From Rhodophyticola sp017644125 (GTDB lineage Bacteria > Pseudomonadota > Alphaproteobacteria > Rhodobacterales > Rhodobacteraceae), in NCBI RefSeq assembly GCF_042140125.1, contig NZ_CP159473.1: a stretch of 64,000 bases of DNA. The stretch is one strand, 5' to 3'. Below the pieces are notes generated by a model. That model was not told the origin of the DNA. It did no database searches and saw nothing but the letters and a program-made list of their open reading frames with translations. The translations under genes were made by a program, and so were the position numbers. Positions 35,623 through 43,766 of the stretch are shown piece by piece (the stretch's first letter is position 1; every line of letters starts with the position of its first letter).

Positions 35623-36659
35623 GGCGGAAAGAACCCGTCATCGAAGGGCACGGAGAGATGCGCGCCCGACGCCTCGGTCAGGGTCAGCAGGCCCGCGCCC
35701 ACGGTCAGCGCGACCACGCGATCCCAACCGGGCGGGCGCGGCAGCGAAACCATGGCATGGCGGATCACATGGCTGCCCCCAAGCGTCAGCGCGGTCGGCA
35801 CATCCATCGCGGTCAGCCGGTTTTCGGCCAGCGATGCCGCCAGTCCGATCCCCCCCGCCGCGATCCCGTCTTCAATGCCGATGACGCCCCTGTGGCGGCC
35901 ATTCCACGGGCTGAAATCGCGGCCGCCATTGGAGATCCAGAGCATCGTCACCGGCAGCACGCGCGGGTCTTTCAGAACGACCAGCATGTCGTCCTCGAGC
36001 ACCCGCATCAGCACCGTCCAGCCCAGACGACTTTCACGCGCCTCGACCAGCGTTGCGAAATCCTCGACCGCGTGGCCCGCCGGATAAAGATGCAGATCCC
36101 AGTCGCCGCCATCCTCCCGGGGGAGATGCAGATCGGGCTGCATCTGGTTGAGCGCCCAGAGATTGGCGCCCGGCGCTTGCGGCGACGGATCGGTCAGGGC
36201 CATCCGCTTCGGCGAGAAGCTGAGCCGCCCGCCCCCGGCCATCCGGCTCATCGGATGATGGGCGAGCGTGATACGGCCCTTCCCGCCAGTCAGCCTGTGG
36301 GTCTGATAGAGCACCGGGCCGGTCAGGCGCAGATCCTTTTCCACCACCGCGCCGCGTACCCTCGCCTGAAGGCGGAAACGGCCATGGGACACGCCGATCT
36401 CCACCGGATCCCACGGGCTGTTGGCCGGCAAACCGTGGACCGGGTCATCCTGCAGATCGTCCCGGCCGAAGGGCGCACAGAGAAAATCTCCTGCCAGACG
36501 TTTGTTGACGAGCGGCAGGGCGGGATCGTCCTGAACCTCGGGCTCGTCCCGCCACGGCGCCGCATGCAACGGGTGGCGGCAGGTCACATCCCAGACCGGG
36601 ATATTGCCGACCGATGGATCGAAGACGAGCGTGGCATCGCCATGCCTGAGGGTGATCAT
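35619..36659 (-). CDS. Hypothetical protein, possible aldose-epimerase-like fold
   Basis: 346 aa, no signal peptide or membrane segment. The chain is rich in beta-strand patterns and contains H-P-L-H-A-A-P-W-R near 30, a W-D-L-H-L-Y-P segment and W-I-S-N-G-G-R-D-F-S-P-W-N-G-R-H near 245-260. These resemble, without proving, galactose-mutarotase-like sugar-binding proteins. The start abuts the stop of the HpcH/HpaI aldolase gene, and its end overlaps yaiI by 4 bases, so the three are one transcription unit. Function not recognised. Confidence 0.65.
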   Translation of the reverse strand: MITLRHGDATLVFDPSVGNIPVWDVTCRHPLHAAPWRDEPEVQDDPALPLVNKRLAGDFLCAPFGRDDLQDDPVHGLPANSPWDPVEIGVSHGRFRLQARVRGAVVEKDLRLTGPVLYQTHRLTGGKGRITLAHHPMSRMAGGGRLSFSPKRMALTDPSPQAPGANLWALNQMQPDLHLPREDGGDWDLHLYPAGHAVEDFATLVEARESRLGWTVLMRVLEDDMLVVLKDPRVLPVTMLWISNGGRDFSPWNGRHRGVIGIEDGIAAGGIGLAASLAENRLTAMDVPTALTLGGSHVIRHAMVSLPRPPGWDRVVALTVGAGLLTLTEASGAHLSVPFDDGFFPP

Positions 36660-37421
36660 CTAGCGCTCCGCCGCCAGGGCGCGCAGGGCTGAGGAAAGCG
36701 CCACCGCCTCGCTGCCCACGCCCAGAAACGTCACGCCGAGACGCGTGTAACGGGCCCGCATCTCCGGCGAAAAGCTGATGATCCCGGCCGATTTGCCCTG
36801 CCCGATGATGGTGGCGATGGCGCCGTCGACCGCCTCCAGAACGGCCGGATTGTCCAGATCGTCGCGAAACCCCATATCGGCGGCCAGATCGGCGGGGCCG
36901 ATGAACACGCCGTCCACGCCATCCACCGCGCAGATCGCATCGAGCTTCTTCAGCGCCGCCCTGCTTTCGGCCTGAACCAGCACGCAGATTTCGTCATTGG
37001 CATTGCCGGCATAGTCCGCAAGAGCACCGAAGCCACCGGCGCGTGCCACACCCGCCCCCATGCCGCGCACACCTTCGGGCGGGTAGCGGCAGGCGCGCAC
37101 CGCGGCGTGAGCCTGCGCGGCGGTATCCACCATCGGAACAAGAACCGTCTGTACCCCCAGATCAAGCACCTGTTTCAGAACCCAATCGCGGTTGATCGGC
37201 ACACGGACCACCGGCGCCGTGCCGGTTCCGGCCAGCGCGATCAGCTGGCTGCGGATCGTGCCGGGATCGAACGGCGCATGCTCCGCATCGATCAGGCACC
37301 AGTCGAACCCGGCCAGCCCGGCGATTTCGGTGGCCAGATCGGACCCGAGGTTCAGCCAGAGACCCCGCTGCAAAATCCCTGCGTTGATCGCTGATTTCAA
37401 ATCGTTTTTCGGCGCCGGCAT
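36660..37421 (-). CDS. HpcH/HpaI family aldolase
   Basis: 253 aa, a TIM-barrel class II pyruvate aldolase. Marks: W-L-N-L-G-S near 22, D-W-C-L-I-D-A-E-H-A-P-F near 40-51 (including the catalytic His), R-V-P-I-N near 75, and F-I-G-P-A-D-L-A-A-D-M near 175. Relatives reversibly cleave 2-keto-3-deoxy or 4-hydroxy-2-oxo acids to pyruvate and an aldehyde using a divalent metal. It lies between puuD (20 bases upstream) and the mutarotase-like gene. A link to urate catabolism is not obvious; handling of a sugar-acid is as likely. Confidence 0.88.
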   Translation of the reverse strand: MPAPKNDLKSAINAGILQRGLWLNLGSDLATEIAGLAGFDWCLIDAEHAPFDPGTIRSQLIALAGTGTAPVVRVPINRDWVLKQVLDLGVQTVLVPMVDTAAQAHAAVRACRYPPEGVRGMGAGVARAGGFGALADYAGNANDEICVLVQAESRAALKKLDAICAVDGVDGVFIGPADLAADMGFRDDLDNPAVLEAVDGAIATIIGQGKSAGIISFSPEMRARYTRLGVTFLGVGSEAVALSSALRALAAER

Positions 37422-37441
37422 ATCTCTTCCCTTCGACTGCG

Positions 37442-38674
37442 CTACAACGCACCGGCTGTGACCGAACGATACCAGTTCCGGATCGCCGCGCGCTCGGCCT
37501 CTTCCATGAAGCTGAGATTTCCGGGCGGCATCGCATGGGTCACGCCCGACTGCAGATAGATCGCTCTGGCATTGGCCGCGATGGCCGCGTCACTGTCCAG
37601 ATACACCCCGCGCGGCGCGGTCGCGATACCGTCCCAGTAAACCTCCGCCCCGTGGCACATGGAGCAGCGGCCAAGGACGATATTGGCCACATCGGCAAAA
37701 TCCGCATGGGCCACGAACCGCTCCGACACGGGCGGCAGCCGGGCTTCCTCCAGCGGTTCGTCACGGGACAGCGGCAGGACCGACAGCCAGACGATGGCCG
37801 CGAAAATCGCCGCCGTGGCGCCCCATGTCCACCAGAGCATGCCGCGCTTGGCGTGCATCGTGTTGAAGAAATGCCGGATCGTGACCCCCATCAGGAACAC
37901 GAGGCTTGCGATGATCCAGTTGTAATCCGACGCGAATGCCAGCGGATAGTGGTTCGACAGCATCAGAAAGATGACCGGCAGGGTGAGGTAATTGTTGTGG
38001 GTCGAGCGCAGCTTGGCGATCTGCCCGTATTTCGCATCCGGCATGCGACGCGCCTTCAGATCGCGGACAACGATTTTCTGGTTCGGAATGATGATCATCG
38101 CCACATTCGCGGTCATGATCGTCGCGGTGAACGCGCCCAGATGCAGCAAGGCGGCCCGGCCCGAAAACACCTGCGTGTAACCCCATGCCATGACGACGAG
38201 AAACAGAAACAGAAGCAGCATGAGCGCCGTCGGATTCTGCCCGAGCGGCGATTTGCAGAGCAGATCGTAGATCACCCACCCGACAATCAGGGAGCCGGCC
38301 GATATCAGAACCGCCTGCCAGGTCGTCAGCTCCATCACATTGTAATCGATCAGAAAAAGCTCCGCGCCCAGCCAGTAGACAACGGCCAGAAGCGCCACGC
38401 CCGACAGCCAGGTGGCATAGCTTTCCCATTTGAACCAGACCAGATGATCGGGCATTTCGGCGGGGGCCACCATGTATTTCTGGATGTGGTAGAAGCCGCC
38501 GCCATGGACCTGCCATTCGTCCCCGTCCGCGCCGCTGGCCGGTTTCGGATCCCGCCTCAGGCCAAGATCAAGCGCGATGAAATAGAAGCTGGAGCCGATC
38601 CACGCGATCGCGGTGATCACATGCAGCCATCGGACCGCAAATTCGACCCAGTGAAGAAGGATGGTCTGATCCAT
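37442..38674 (-). CDS. puuD: Membrane-bound urate hydroxylase PuuD with cytochrome c domain
   Basis: 410 aa. The N-terminal part has about eight hydrophobic segments (from W-V-E-F-A-V-R-W-L-H-V-I-T-A-I-A-W near 10) and matches the PuuD family. The C-terminus carries a cytochrome c haem site C-S-M-C-H at 337-341, with the distal Met probably in A-M-P-P-G. PuuD oxidises urate to 5-hydroxyisourate, sending electrons to the respiratory chain rather than making H2O2 like uricase. The next gene upstream (uraH, 0 bases between) uses its product. Confidence 0.93.
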   Translation of the reverse strand: MDQTILLHWVEFAVRWLHVITAIAWIGSSFYFIALDLGLRRDPKPASGADGDEWQVHGGGFYHIQKYMVAPAEMPDHLVWFKWESYATWLSGVALLAVVYWLGAELFLIDYNVMELTTWQAVLISAGSLIVGWVIYDLLCKSPLGQNPTALMLLLFLFLVVMAWGYTQVFSGRAALLHLGAFTATIMTANVAMIIIPNQKIVVRDLKARRMPDAKYGQIAKLRSTHNNYLTLPVIFLMLSNHYPLAFASDYNWIIASLVFLMGVTIRHFFNTMHAKRGMLWWTWGATAAIFAAIVWLSVLPLSRDEPLEEARLPPVSERFVAHADFADVANIVLGRCSMCHGAEVYWDGIATAPRGVYLDSDAAIAANARAIYLQSGVTHAMPPGNLSFMEEAERAAIRNWYRSVTAGAL

Positions 38675-39031
38675 CTAGCTGCCCCTGTAGGTGGAATAGC
38701 CATGGGGAGAGATCAACAGCGGAACGTGGTAGTGGCTCTGCTCGGACAGGCCGAAGCGGATCGGCACCTCGTCCAGAAACAGGGGTTCCGCCGCCGCCTG
38801 CCCTGTTTTGCGCAGATAATCGCCCACATGGAACACCAGCTCGTAGCGGCCGGTTCGGAAATCCCCGGTCGACAGGATCGGCGTGTCGGTCCGGCCATCG
38901 GCATTGGTCACCGCCTCCGCGATCATGTCGCCGCCGCTGCCCGACAGCCGGTAAAGCCGGATCACCACACCCTCAGCCGGGCGACCGCGCGCGGTGTCCA
39001 GCACATGGGTGGTCAAAAATCCCTCGGCCAT
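38675..39031 (-). CDS. uraH: 5-Hydroxyisourate hydrolase (transthyretin-like)
   Basis: 118 aa. The family start L-T-T-H-V-L-D-T-A-R-G-R-P (6-18, with the active-site His9) and the terminal Y-S-T-Y-R-G-S are both present. It hydrolyses 5-hydroxyisourate from PuuD to OHCU in the cytoplasm. The ATG at 39031 has GGAGGGG before it. It is first in the minus-strand unit uraH-puuD and divergent from the puuE-uraD fusion, which takes the next steps. Confidence 0.95.
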   Translation of the reverse strand: MAEGFLTTHVLDTARGRPAEGVVIRLYRLSGSGGDMIAEAVTNADGRTDTPILSTGDFRTGRYELVFHVGDYLRKTGQAAAEPLFLDEVPIRFGLSEQSHYHVPLLISPHGYSTYRGS

Positions 39032-39166
39032 GGCCCCTCCTTTGAGTGTTTTGCGGGCATTTCGGACGTTTTGCCTCCGATGTGCAAGCCGCGATCCGGT
39101 CCGGCCCTTGCCCTTTGCGGGTTTTGCGGCGTAATTCGTGGGCATCTGCGACATTTGAGGGCACCA
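39032..39166. promoter_or_regulatory. Divergent uraH / puuE control region
   Basis: 135 bp between the start codons. TCGGA (39062-39066) and TCCGA (39076-39080) form an inverted repeat with a 9-base centre. TTTTGCGG occurs twice more, once towards each end of the interval, and TTTTGCC lies inside the inverted repeat. No -35/-10 pair is convincing. A urate- or allantoin-responsive regulator would be expected to bind here (inference); none is encoded next to it. Confidence 0.35.
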
Positions 39167-40597
39167 ATGGCGAGCACCGCACCCCGTTATCCGCGCGACA
39201 TGAGCGGCTATGGCGCCGACACTCCGGACCCGCGCTGGCCGGACGGAGCCAAAATCGCCGTTCAGATCGTGCTGAACTACGAGGAAGGCGGCGAGAACAA
39301 CCTGCTTCATGGCGATGCCGGGTCGGAGGCGTTCCTGTCCGAGATCGTCGGCGCCGCGTCCTGGCCCGGGCAGCGCCACTGGAACATGGAATCGATCTAC
39401 GAATACGGCGCGCGCGCGGGGTTCTGGCGGCTGCACCGGCTGTTCACCGATCTGGGTATCCCGATCACCGTCTATGGCGTGGCCACCGCGCTCGCCCGGT
39501 CGCCCGAACAGGTCGCCGCCATGCTTGAGGCCCGGTGGGAGATCGCATCCCACGGGCTGAAATGGATAGATTACAAGGATTTCCCGCCCGACGTTGAGGC
39601 GGCCCACATGGCCGAGGCGATCCGGCTCCATACCGAGGTGACCGGCGCGCGGCCAAGCGGGTGGTATACCGGCCGCTGTTCGGAAAACACGGTGCGGCTG
39701 GCGGCGGAGGATGGCGGATTTGCCTATGTCGCCGACAGCTACGCGGACGACCTGCCATATTGGACGCGCTTTGGCGAAAGGGCCCAGTTGATCGTGCCCT
39801 ACACGCTGGACGCCAATGACATGCGGTTTGCCACGCCGCAGGGCTTCAACGCCGGCGACCAGTTCGAACGCTATCTGTGCGACACCTTCGATGCGCTTTA
39901 CAGCGAAGGTCAGGCCGGCGCGCCCAAGATGATGTCCGTCGGCCTGCATTGCCGGCTGATCGGCCGGCCCGGGCGGATCATGGCGCTGAAACGGTTTCTG
40001 GACCATGCGATGCGGCATCGGGATGTCTGGTTCGCGCGGCGGATCGATATCGCAACCCACTGGGCGGAAACCCACCCGCCCGCGACCGATCCCCCACGAC
40101 CATCGGAGATGGATAAAGACACATTCGTAAAGGCTTACGGATCGGTATTCGAGCATTCTCCATGGGTTGCCGAACGGGCATTCGCCTTGGAGCTTGGGCC
40201 GGCGCATGACACGGCCGCGGGTCTCGCCAATGCGATGGCCCGCGCCTTCCGCAGCGCCTCCCCCGACGCGCGCCTTTCCGTGCTCAAGGCACATCCGGAT
40301 CTGGCCGGCAAGCTGGCGGCGGCGAAGCGGCTGACCGAGGACAGTACCGCCGAGCAGGCCAGCGCGGGTCTGGACGCCCTGACCGCGAAGGAGCACGAGG
40401 TCTTCACCCGCCTGAACACCGCCTATGTCGCGAAACACGGGTTTCCGTTTATCATCGCCGTGAGGGATCACACGAAAACCACCATCATGACCGCGTTTGA
40501 CCGCCGCCTGCACAATGACACCGACACCGAGTTTTCCGAGGCCTGTCATCAGGTCGAACGGATCGCCCTGCACCGCCTGAAAGCGCTTTTGCCATGA
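39167..40597 (+). CDS. puuE: Bifunctional allantoinase PuuE / OHCU decarboxylase UraD
   Basis: 476 aa, a fusion. Residues 1-305 are a polysaccharide-deacetylase-fold allantoinase (PuuE; P-R-D-M-S-G-Y-G, L-N-Y-E-E-G-G-E-N near 39-47, S-H-G-L-K-W). Residues from about 315 are UraD (M-D-K-D-T-F, then H-P-D-L-A-G-K near 372, E-F-S-E-A near 460). UraD turns OHCU into (S)-allantoin and PuuE opens the hydantoin ring to allantoate, so one protein does two consecutive reactions. The ATG at 39167 has GAGG 6 bases upstream; a far longer frame to the left is only the antisense of puuD/uraH. It overlaps the next gene by 4 bases. Confidence 0.93.
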   Translation: MASTAPRYPRDMSGYGADTPDPRWPDGAKIAVQIVLNYEEGGENNLLHGDAGSEAFLSEIVGAASWPGQRHWNMESIYEYGARAGFWRLHRLFTDLGIPITVYGVATALARSPEQVAAMLEARWEIASHGLKWIDYKDFPPDVEAAHMAEAIRLHTEVTGARPSGWYTGRCSENTVRLAAEDGGFAYVADSYADDLPYWTRFGERAQLIVPYTLDANDMRFATPQGFNAGDQFERYLCDTFDALYSEGQAGAPKMMSVGLHCRLIGRPGRIMALKRFLDHAMRHRDVWFARRIDIATHWAETHPPATDPPRPSEMDKDTFVKAYGSVFEHSPWVAERAFALELGPAHDTAAGLANAMARAFRSASPDARLSVLKAHPDLAGKLAAAKRLTEDSTAEQASAGLDALTAKEHEVFTRLNTAYVAKHGFPFIIAVRDHTKTTIMTAFDRRLHNDTDTEFSEACHQVERIALHRLKALLP

Positions 40598-41415
40598 CCA
40601 GCTATGCCACGCCCCAGGGCGGGTTGCCGCCGCAGACCGCGCTCGCCACGACCCGGGCGCAATTCCACGAAAGCTTTGCGGTGATCCCGCGCGGCGTGAT
40701 GCGCGATATCGTGACCTCGGCCCTGCCGGGATGGAGCCGGGCGCGCGCCTGGATCCTGGCCCGGCCCCTGACCGGATTTGCGGAAACCTTCGCGCAACTG
40801 ATCGTCGAGCTTGCCCCCGGTGGCGGCAGCGAAAGCCCCGAGCCCGACAAGACCGGCCAGGCGGTGATCTTCGTGACCTCCGGCGATCTTCGGCTCACCA
40901 TCGCCGGCACCGCCCATGATCTTGCGCCCGGCGGATACGCCTATCTGCCCGCGGGCTGCCAATGGCGGATCGCCAATCCCGGCGCGGCGCCCGCGACCTT
41001 CCATTGGATCCGCAAGGCCTATGAACCGGCGCCGGGCCTTGCAGCGCCCGAACCCTTCGTGACCCACGAGGCAGAGGTGCCGATCGCCTATATGCCCGAC
41101 ACGGGCGAGACATGGGGTACGCAGCGCTTCGTCGCCGCGGACGATCTGCGCCACGACATGCATGTGAACATCGTGACCTTCGCGCCCGGCGGCAGCATCC
41201 CCTTCCCCGAAACCCATGTGATGGAGCACGGGCTCTATGTTCTGGAGGGCAAGGCAGTCTATCTGCTGAACCAGACCTGGGTGGAGGTCGAGGCGGGGGA
41301 TTTCATGTGGCTGCGGGCGTTTTGTCCGCAGGCCTGCTATGCCGGGGGGCCGGGGCGGTTCCGCTATCTGCTCTACAAGGATGTGAACCGGCATCCGAAG
41401 CTGACCCTGCGATGA
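40594..41415 (+). CDS. allE: (S)-Ureidoglycine aminohydrolase, bicupin
   Basis: 273 aa, two cupin domains (about 55-125 and 175-255). The second has the metal-site pattern F-P-E-T-H-V-M-E-H-G-L-Y-V-L. By family it converts (S)-ureidoglycine to (S)-ureidoglycolate, releasing ammonia. The start overlaps puuE-uraD by 4 bases and the end overlaps allA by 4 bases, so the three are translationally coupled. The step that makes ureidoglycine (allantoate amidohydrolase, AllC) is not in the window and must lie elsewhere. Confidence 0.9.
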   Translation: MTSYATPQGGLPPQTALATTRAQFHESFAVIPRGVMRDIVTSALPGWSRARAWILARPLTGFAETFAQLIVELAPGGGSESPEPDKTGQAVIFVTSGDLRLTIAGTAHDLAPGGYAYLPAGCQWRIANPGAAPATFHWIRKAYEPAPGLAAPEPFVTHEAEVPIAYMPDTGETWGTQRFVAADDLRHDMHVNIVTFAPGGSIPFPETHVMEHGLYVLEGKAVYLLNQTWVEVEAGDFMWLRAFCPQACYAGGPGRFRYLLYKDVNRHPKLTLR

Positions 41416-41909
41416 CCGGCGCGGCCCGGATCGCGGCGCAGCCCCTGACCGCCGTCGCCTTCGCCCCGTTCGGCGACGTGCTGGAGGCCGAGGGCCCGCC
41501 CGACAGGCTGATCAATCAGGGGCTCTGTGGCCGATTTCACGACCGCGCGCGCCTGTCCTTCGCCGATGGGCGTGCCGGGATCAGCCTGTTCCGGGCCGAG
41601 CCGCGCACCCTGCCCTACACGCTCGACCTGCTGGAGCGCCACCCGCTCGGATCTCAGGCGTTCCTGCCGATGACCGAACATCCGTTTCTGGTGACCGTCG
41701 CGCCCGATGCCAACGGGCGGCCCGGCACCCCGCTGGCCTTTCTGACCGCGCCGGGCCAAGGCATCAATCTGCACGCCGGCACATGGCATGGCGTTCTCAC
41801 CCCGCTGCGTGCGCCCGGCCTGTTCGCCGTGGTGGACCGGATCGGCTCCGGCGACAATCTGGAAGAGCATTTTCTGGCCAAACCGGTCATGATAACTCAC
41901 CAATTCTGA
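41412..41909 (+). CDS. allA: Ureidoglycolate lyase
   Basis: 165 aa. Matches the AllA family: P-L-T-A-V-A-F-A-P-F-G-D-V near 11-23, N-Q-G near 36, and the H-A-G-T-W-H-G segment near 122-128 that holds metal/substrate residues. It splits ureidoglycolate into glyoxylate and urea, the last step of the urate pathway encoded here. The ATG at 41412 overlaps the preceding stop (ATGA) and gives normal family length. The TRAP transporter follows after 84 bases. Confidence 0.9.
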   Translation: MTGAARIAAQPLTAVAFAPFGDVLEAEGPPDRLINQGLCGRFHDRARLSFADGRAGISLFRAEPRTLPYTLDLLERHPLGSQAFLPMTEHPFLVTVAPDANGRPGTPLAFLTAPGQGINLHAGTWHGVLTPLRAPGLFAVVDRIGSGDNLEEHFLAKPVMITHQF

Positions 41910-41918
41910 CATTTTCCC

Positions 41919-41947
41919 TTGGCAATACCTGCCGGGCCTGTCTAACT
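41919..41947 (+). promoter_or_regulatory. Possible sigma-70 promoter of the TRAP operon
   Basis: TTGGCA (41919-41924), 17-base spacer, CTAACT (41942-41947), 47 bases before the dctP ATG. It would allow the transporter to be expressed apart from the purine genes. Confidence 0.4.
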
Positions 41948-41993
41948 TTGCACCCAAGCGGGTCCGCTTGAGGCCTGCAAAAGGGAGGTATCC

Positions 41994-43007
41994 ATGAAAC
42001 ATCTGACGACAACGGCCATCGGGGCTGTTCTTTCACTCTCCTTCGTGGGCGAAGCGCTGGCCACGGAATGGAATGTCTCGCTCTGGGGGCAGCGCCGCGC
42101 CTTCACCGAGCATGTGCATCATCTGGCCGATGCCGTGGCCGAGGCCACGGGCGGCGAATTCACCATGAACATTTCCTATGGCGAACTCAGCAACAACCGC
42201 GAGAATCTCGACGGGATCTCGATCGGTGCGTTCGAGATGGCGCAGTTCTGCGCCGGCTACCACCGCGACAAGAACCCCACCATCACGGTTCTGGAACTGC
42301 CCTTCCTGGGCGTTTCCAACCTTGAAGAGGAGGTCGCCGTCAGCCACGCGGTTTACAACCACCCCGCCACACAGGCCGATCTCGGTCGCTGGAATGCGCG
42401 CCTGCTGATGACCTCGCCCATGCCGCAATACAATCTCGTCGGCACCGGCGAGCCGCGTGACAGCCTTGCGGAGTTCGAGGGGATGCGCGTGCGCGCCACC
42501 GGCGGCATCGGCGAATTGATGGAAAGCGTCGGCGCAGTGCCCACCTCGGTCACCTCGTCGGAGGCCTACAACGCGATGGAGGGCGGCGTGGTCGACACGG
42601 TCGCCTTCGCGCAGCACGCACATCTCAGCTTCCGGACGATCGACATCGCCGACTGGTGGACCGAAAACCTCAACCCCGGCACGGTAAACTGCCCCATCGT
42701 GGTCAACACCGACGCCTATGATGCGCTGCCCGAGGATCATCGCGCGGCCCTCGACGCGGCGGTGGATGGGGCGATCCAGCACTATCTCGACAATTACGCC
42801 GAACTACTGCAGCGGTGGGATGCGGTGCTGGAGGAACGCGGCGTCGAGCGGATCAGCATCCCCGATGAAGAACTGGCCGCCCTTGCGGAAAACGCGGCCC
42901 CCATCCATGCGGCTTGGATCGAACAGATGTCGTCGCAGGGCCTGCCCGCGCAGGAGCTTTACGACCTCGTGCAGACGACGCTTGCCGAACATCGCGCCGG
43001 CAACTGA
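41994..43007 (+). CDS. dctP: TRAP transporter substrate-binding protein
   Basis: 337 aa. Sec signal peptide (M-K-H-L-T-T-T-A, cleavage after A-L-A near 23), then a DctP-fold binding protein. The conserved arginine region that salt-bridges the carboxylate of TRAP ligands is seen in F-E-G-M-R-V-R-A-T-G-G near 161-171. AAAGGGAGG precedes the ATG. It serves the DctQ/DctM membrane pair encoded next. Its position behind the urate genes hints at uptake of a purine-breakdown acid or related carboxylate, but TRAP ligands cannot be told from sequence. Confidence 0.9.
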   Translation: MKHLTTTAIGAVLSLSFVGEALATEWNVSLWGQRRAFTEHVHHLADAVAEATGGEFTMNISYGELSNNRENLDGISIGAFEMAQFCAGYHRDKNPTITVLELPFLGVSNLEEEVAVSHAVYNHPATQADLGRWNARLLMTSPMPQYNLVGTGEPRDSLAEFEGMRVRATGGIGELMESVGAVPTSVTSSEAYNAMEGGVVDTVAFAQHAHLSFRTIDIADWWTENLNPGTVNCPIVVNTDAYDALPEDHRAALDAAVDGAIQHYLDNYAELLQRWDAVLEERGVERISIPDEELAALAENAAPIHAAWIEQMSSQGLPAQELYDLVQTTLAEHRAGN

Positions 43008-43013
43008 CACACC

Positions 43014-43046
43014 GGGCGGCCCCGAGACGTTTCTCAGGGGCCGCCC
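43014..43046 (+). terminator. Stem-loop between dctP and dctQ
   Basis: GGGCGGCCCC (43014-43023) / GGGGCCGCCC (43037-43046), extended by GAG/CTC across a one-base bulge, then CTCATT. No full T-tract, so it more likely attenuates or stabilises, keeping dctP mRNA in excess of dctQM. Confidence 0.6.
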
Positions 43047-43067
43047 CTCATTGACGGGCTCCCGGAC

Positions 43068-43706
43068 ATGTCAAGTTCCTCTGCGGTTCTGACCGACGAC
43101 AGCACGCTTTCGCGGCTGGACCGCGCACTTCTGAAGCTGGAAAGCAGCCTCAATCTGATCGGCGGGATCGTGATCTTCCTGCTGGTCCTAATGGCGGTGT
43201 GGAACGTGTTCGGCCGCAAGATCTTCAATGCCCCGGTGCCGGGCTACGTGGACTGGACGGAACAGCTCATGGCGCTTTTCGCGTTTCTCGGGCTCGCCTA
43301 TTGCCAGCGCGAGGGGGGGCATATCCGGATGGATATCGTCGTCTCCCGCCTGCATGGGCGCATCCTGTGGTTCGCCGAATGGATCTCGATCCTGTTCATG
43401 CTGATCGTGACGACCGCGCTGGTCTATGGCACGTGGTTTCACTTCCAGCGCAGCTTCGACCTGAACGCGCCGAATTTCTCCCGCGACAGCTCCATCGATA
43501 TCAGCCTTCCGCTCTGGCCCGCCAAGCTGATCGTGCCCTTTGCGCTGGCCATTCTCTGGCTCCGGCTCATCCTGCAACTCTGGGGCTACTGGCGGGCGCT
43601 TCGGACGGGCGAGGACAAACCGGTCGGCGTACCCCTGCCCGACGATCCGATGACCCAGGCCACGCGGGAAGCCCGGACCGTCAGCGGACGGGAGGATGAT
43701 ACGTGA
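43068..43706 (+). CDS. dctQ: TRAP transporter small permease
   Basis: 212 aa with four hydrophobic segments (about 28-48, 66-82, 104-124 and 148-170), the DctQ pattern. The V-F-G-R-K segment after the first helix and W-T-E-Q-L-M-A-L-F-A-F are typical. It bridges the binding protein to DctM in the inner membrane. The C-terminal 40 residues are polar and cytoplasmic. It lies 60 bases before dctM. Confidence 0.88.
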   Translation: MSSSSAVLTDDSTLSRLDRALLKLESSLNLIGGIVIFLLVLMAVWNVFGRKIFNAPVPGYVDWTEQLMALFAFLGLAYCQREGGHIRMDIVVSRLHGRILWFAEWISILFMLIVTTALVYGTWFHFQRSFDLNAPNFSRDSSIDISLPLWPAKLIVPFALAILWLRLILQLWGYWRALRTGEDKPVGVPLPDDPMTQATREARTVSGREDDT

Positions 43707-43766
43707 TCCACCCCACCGGCCAGACATACTTGCAGACCGCACGCGCGCCCGGAAAGGCCCTCTGAA

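Noticed and set aside
37535..39166. Open frame extending the puuE-uraD gene by over 540 codons to the left
   Set aside because: This part is the antisense of puuD and uraH, which have clear family motifs; the real start at 39167 has a ribosome-binding site.
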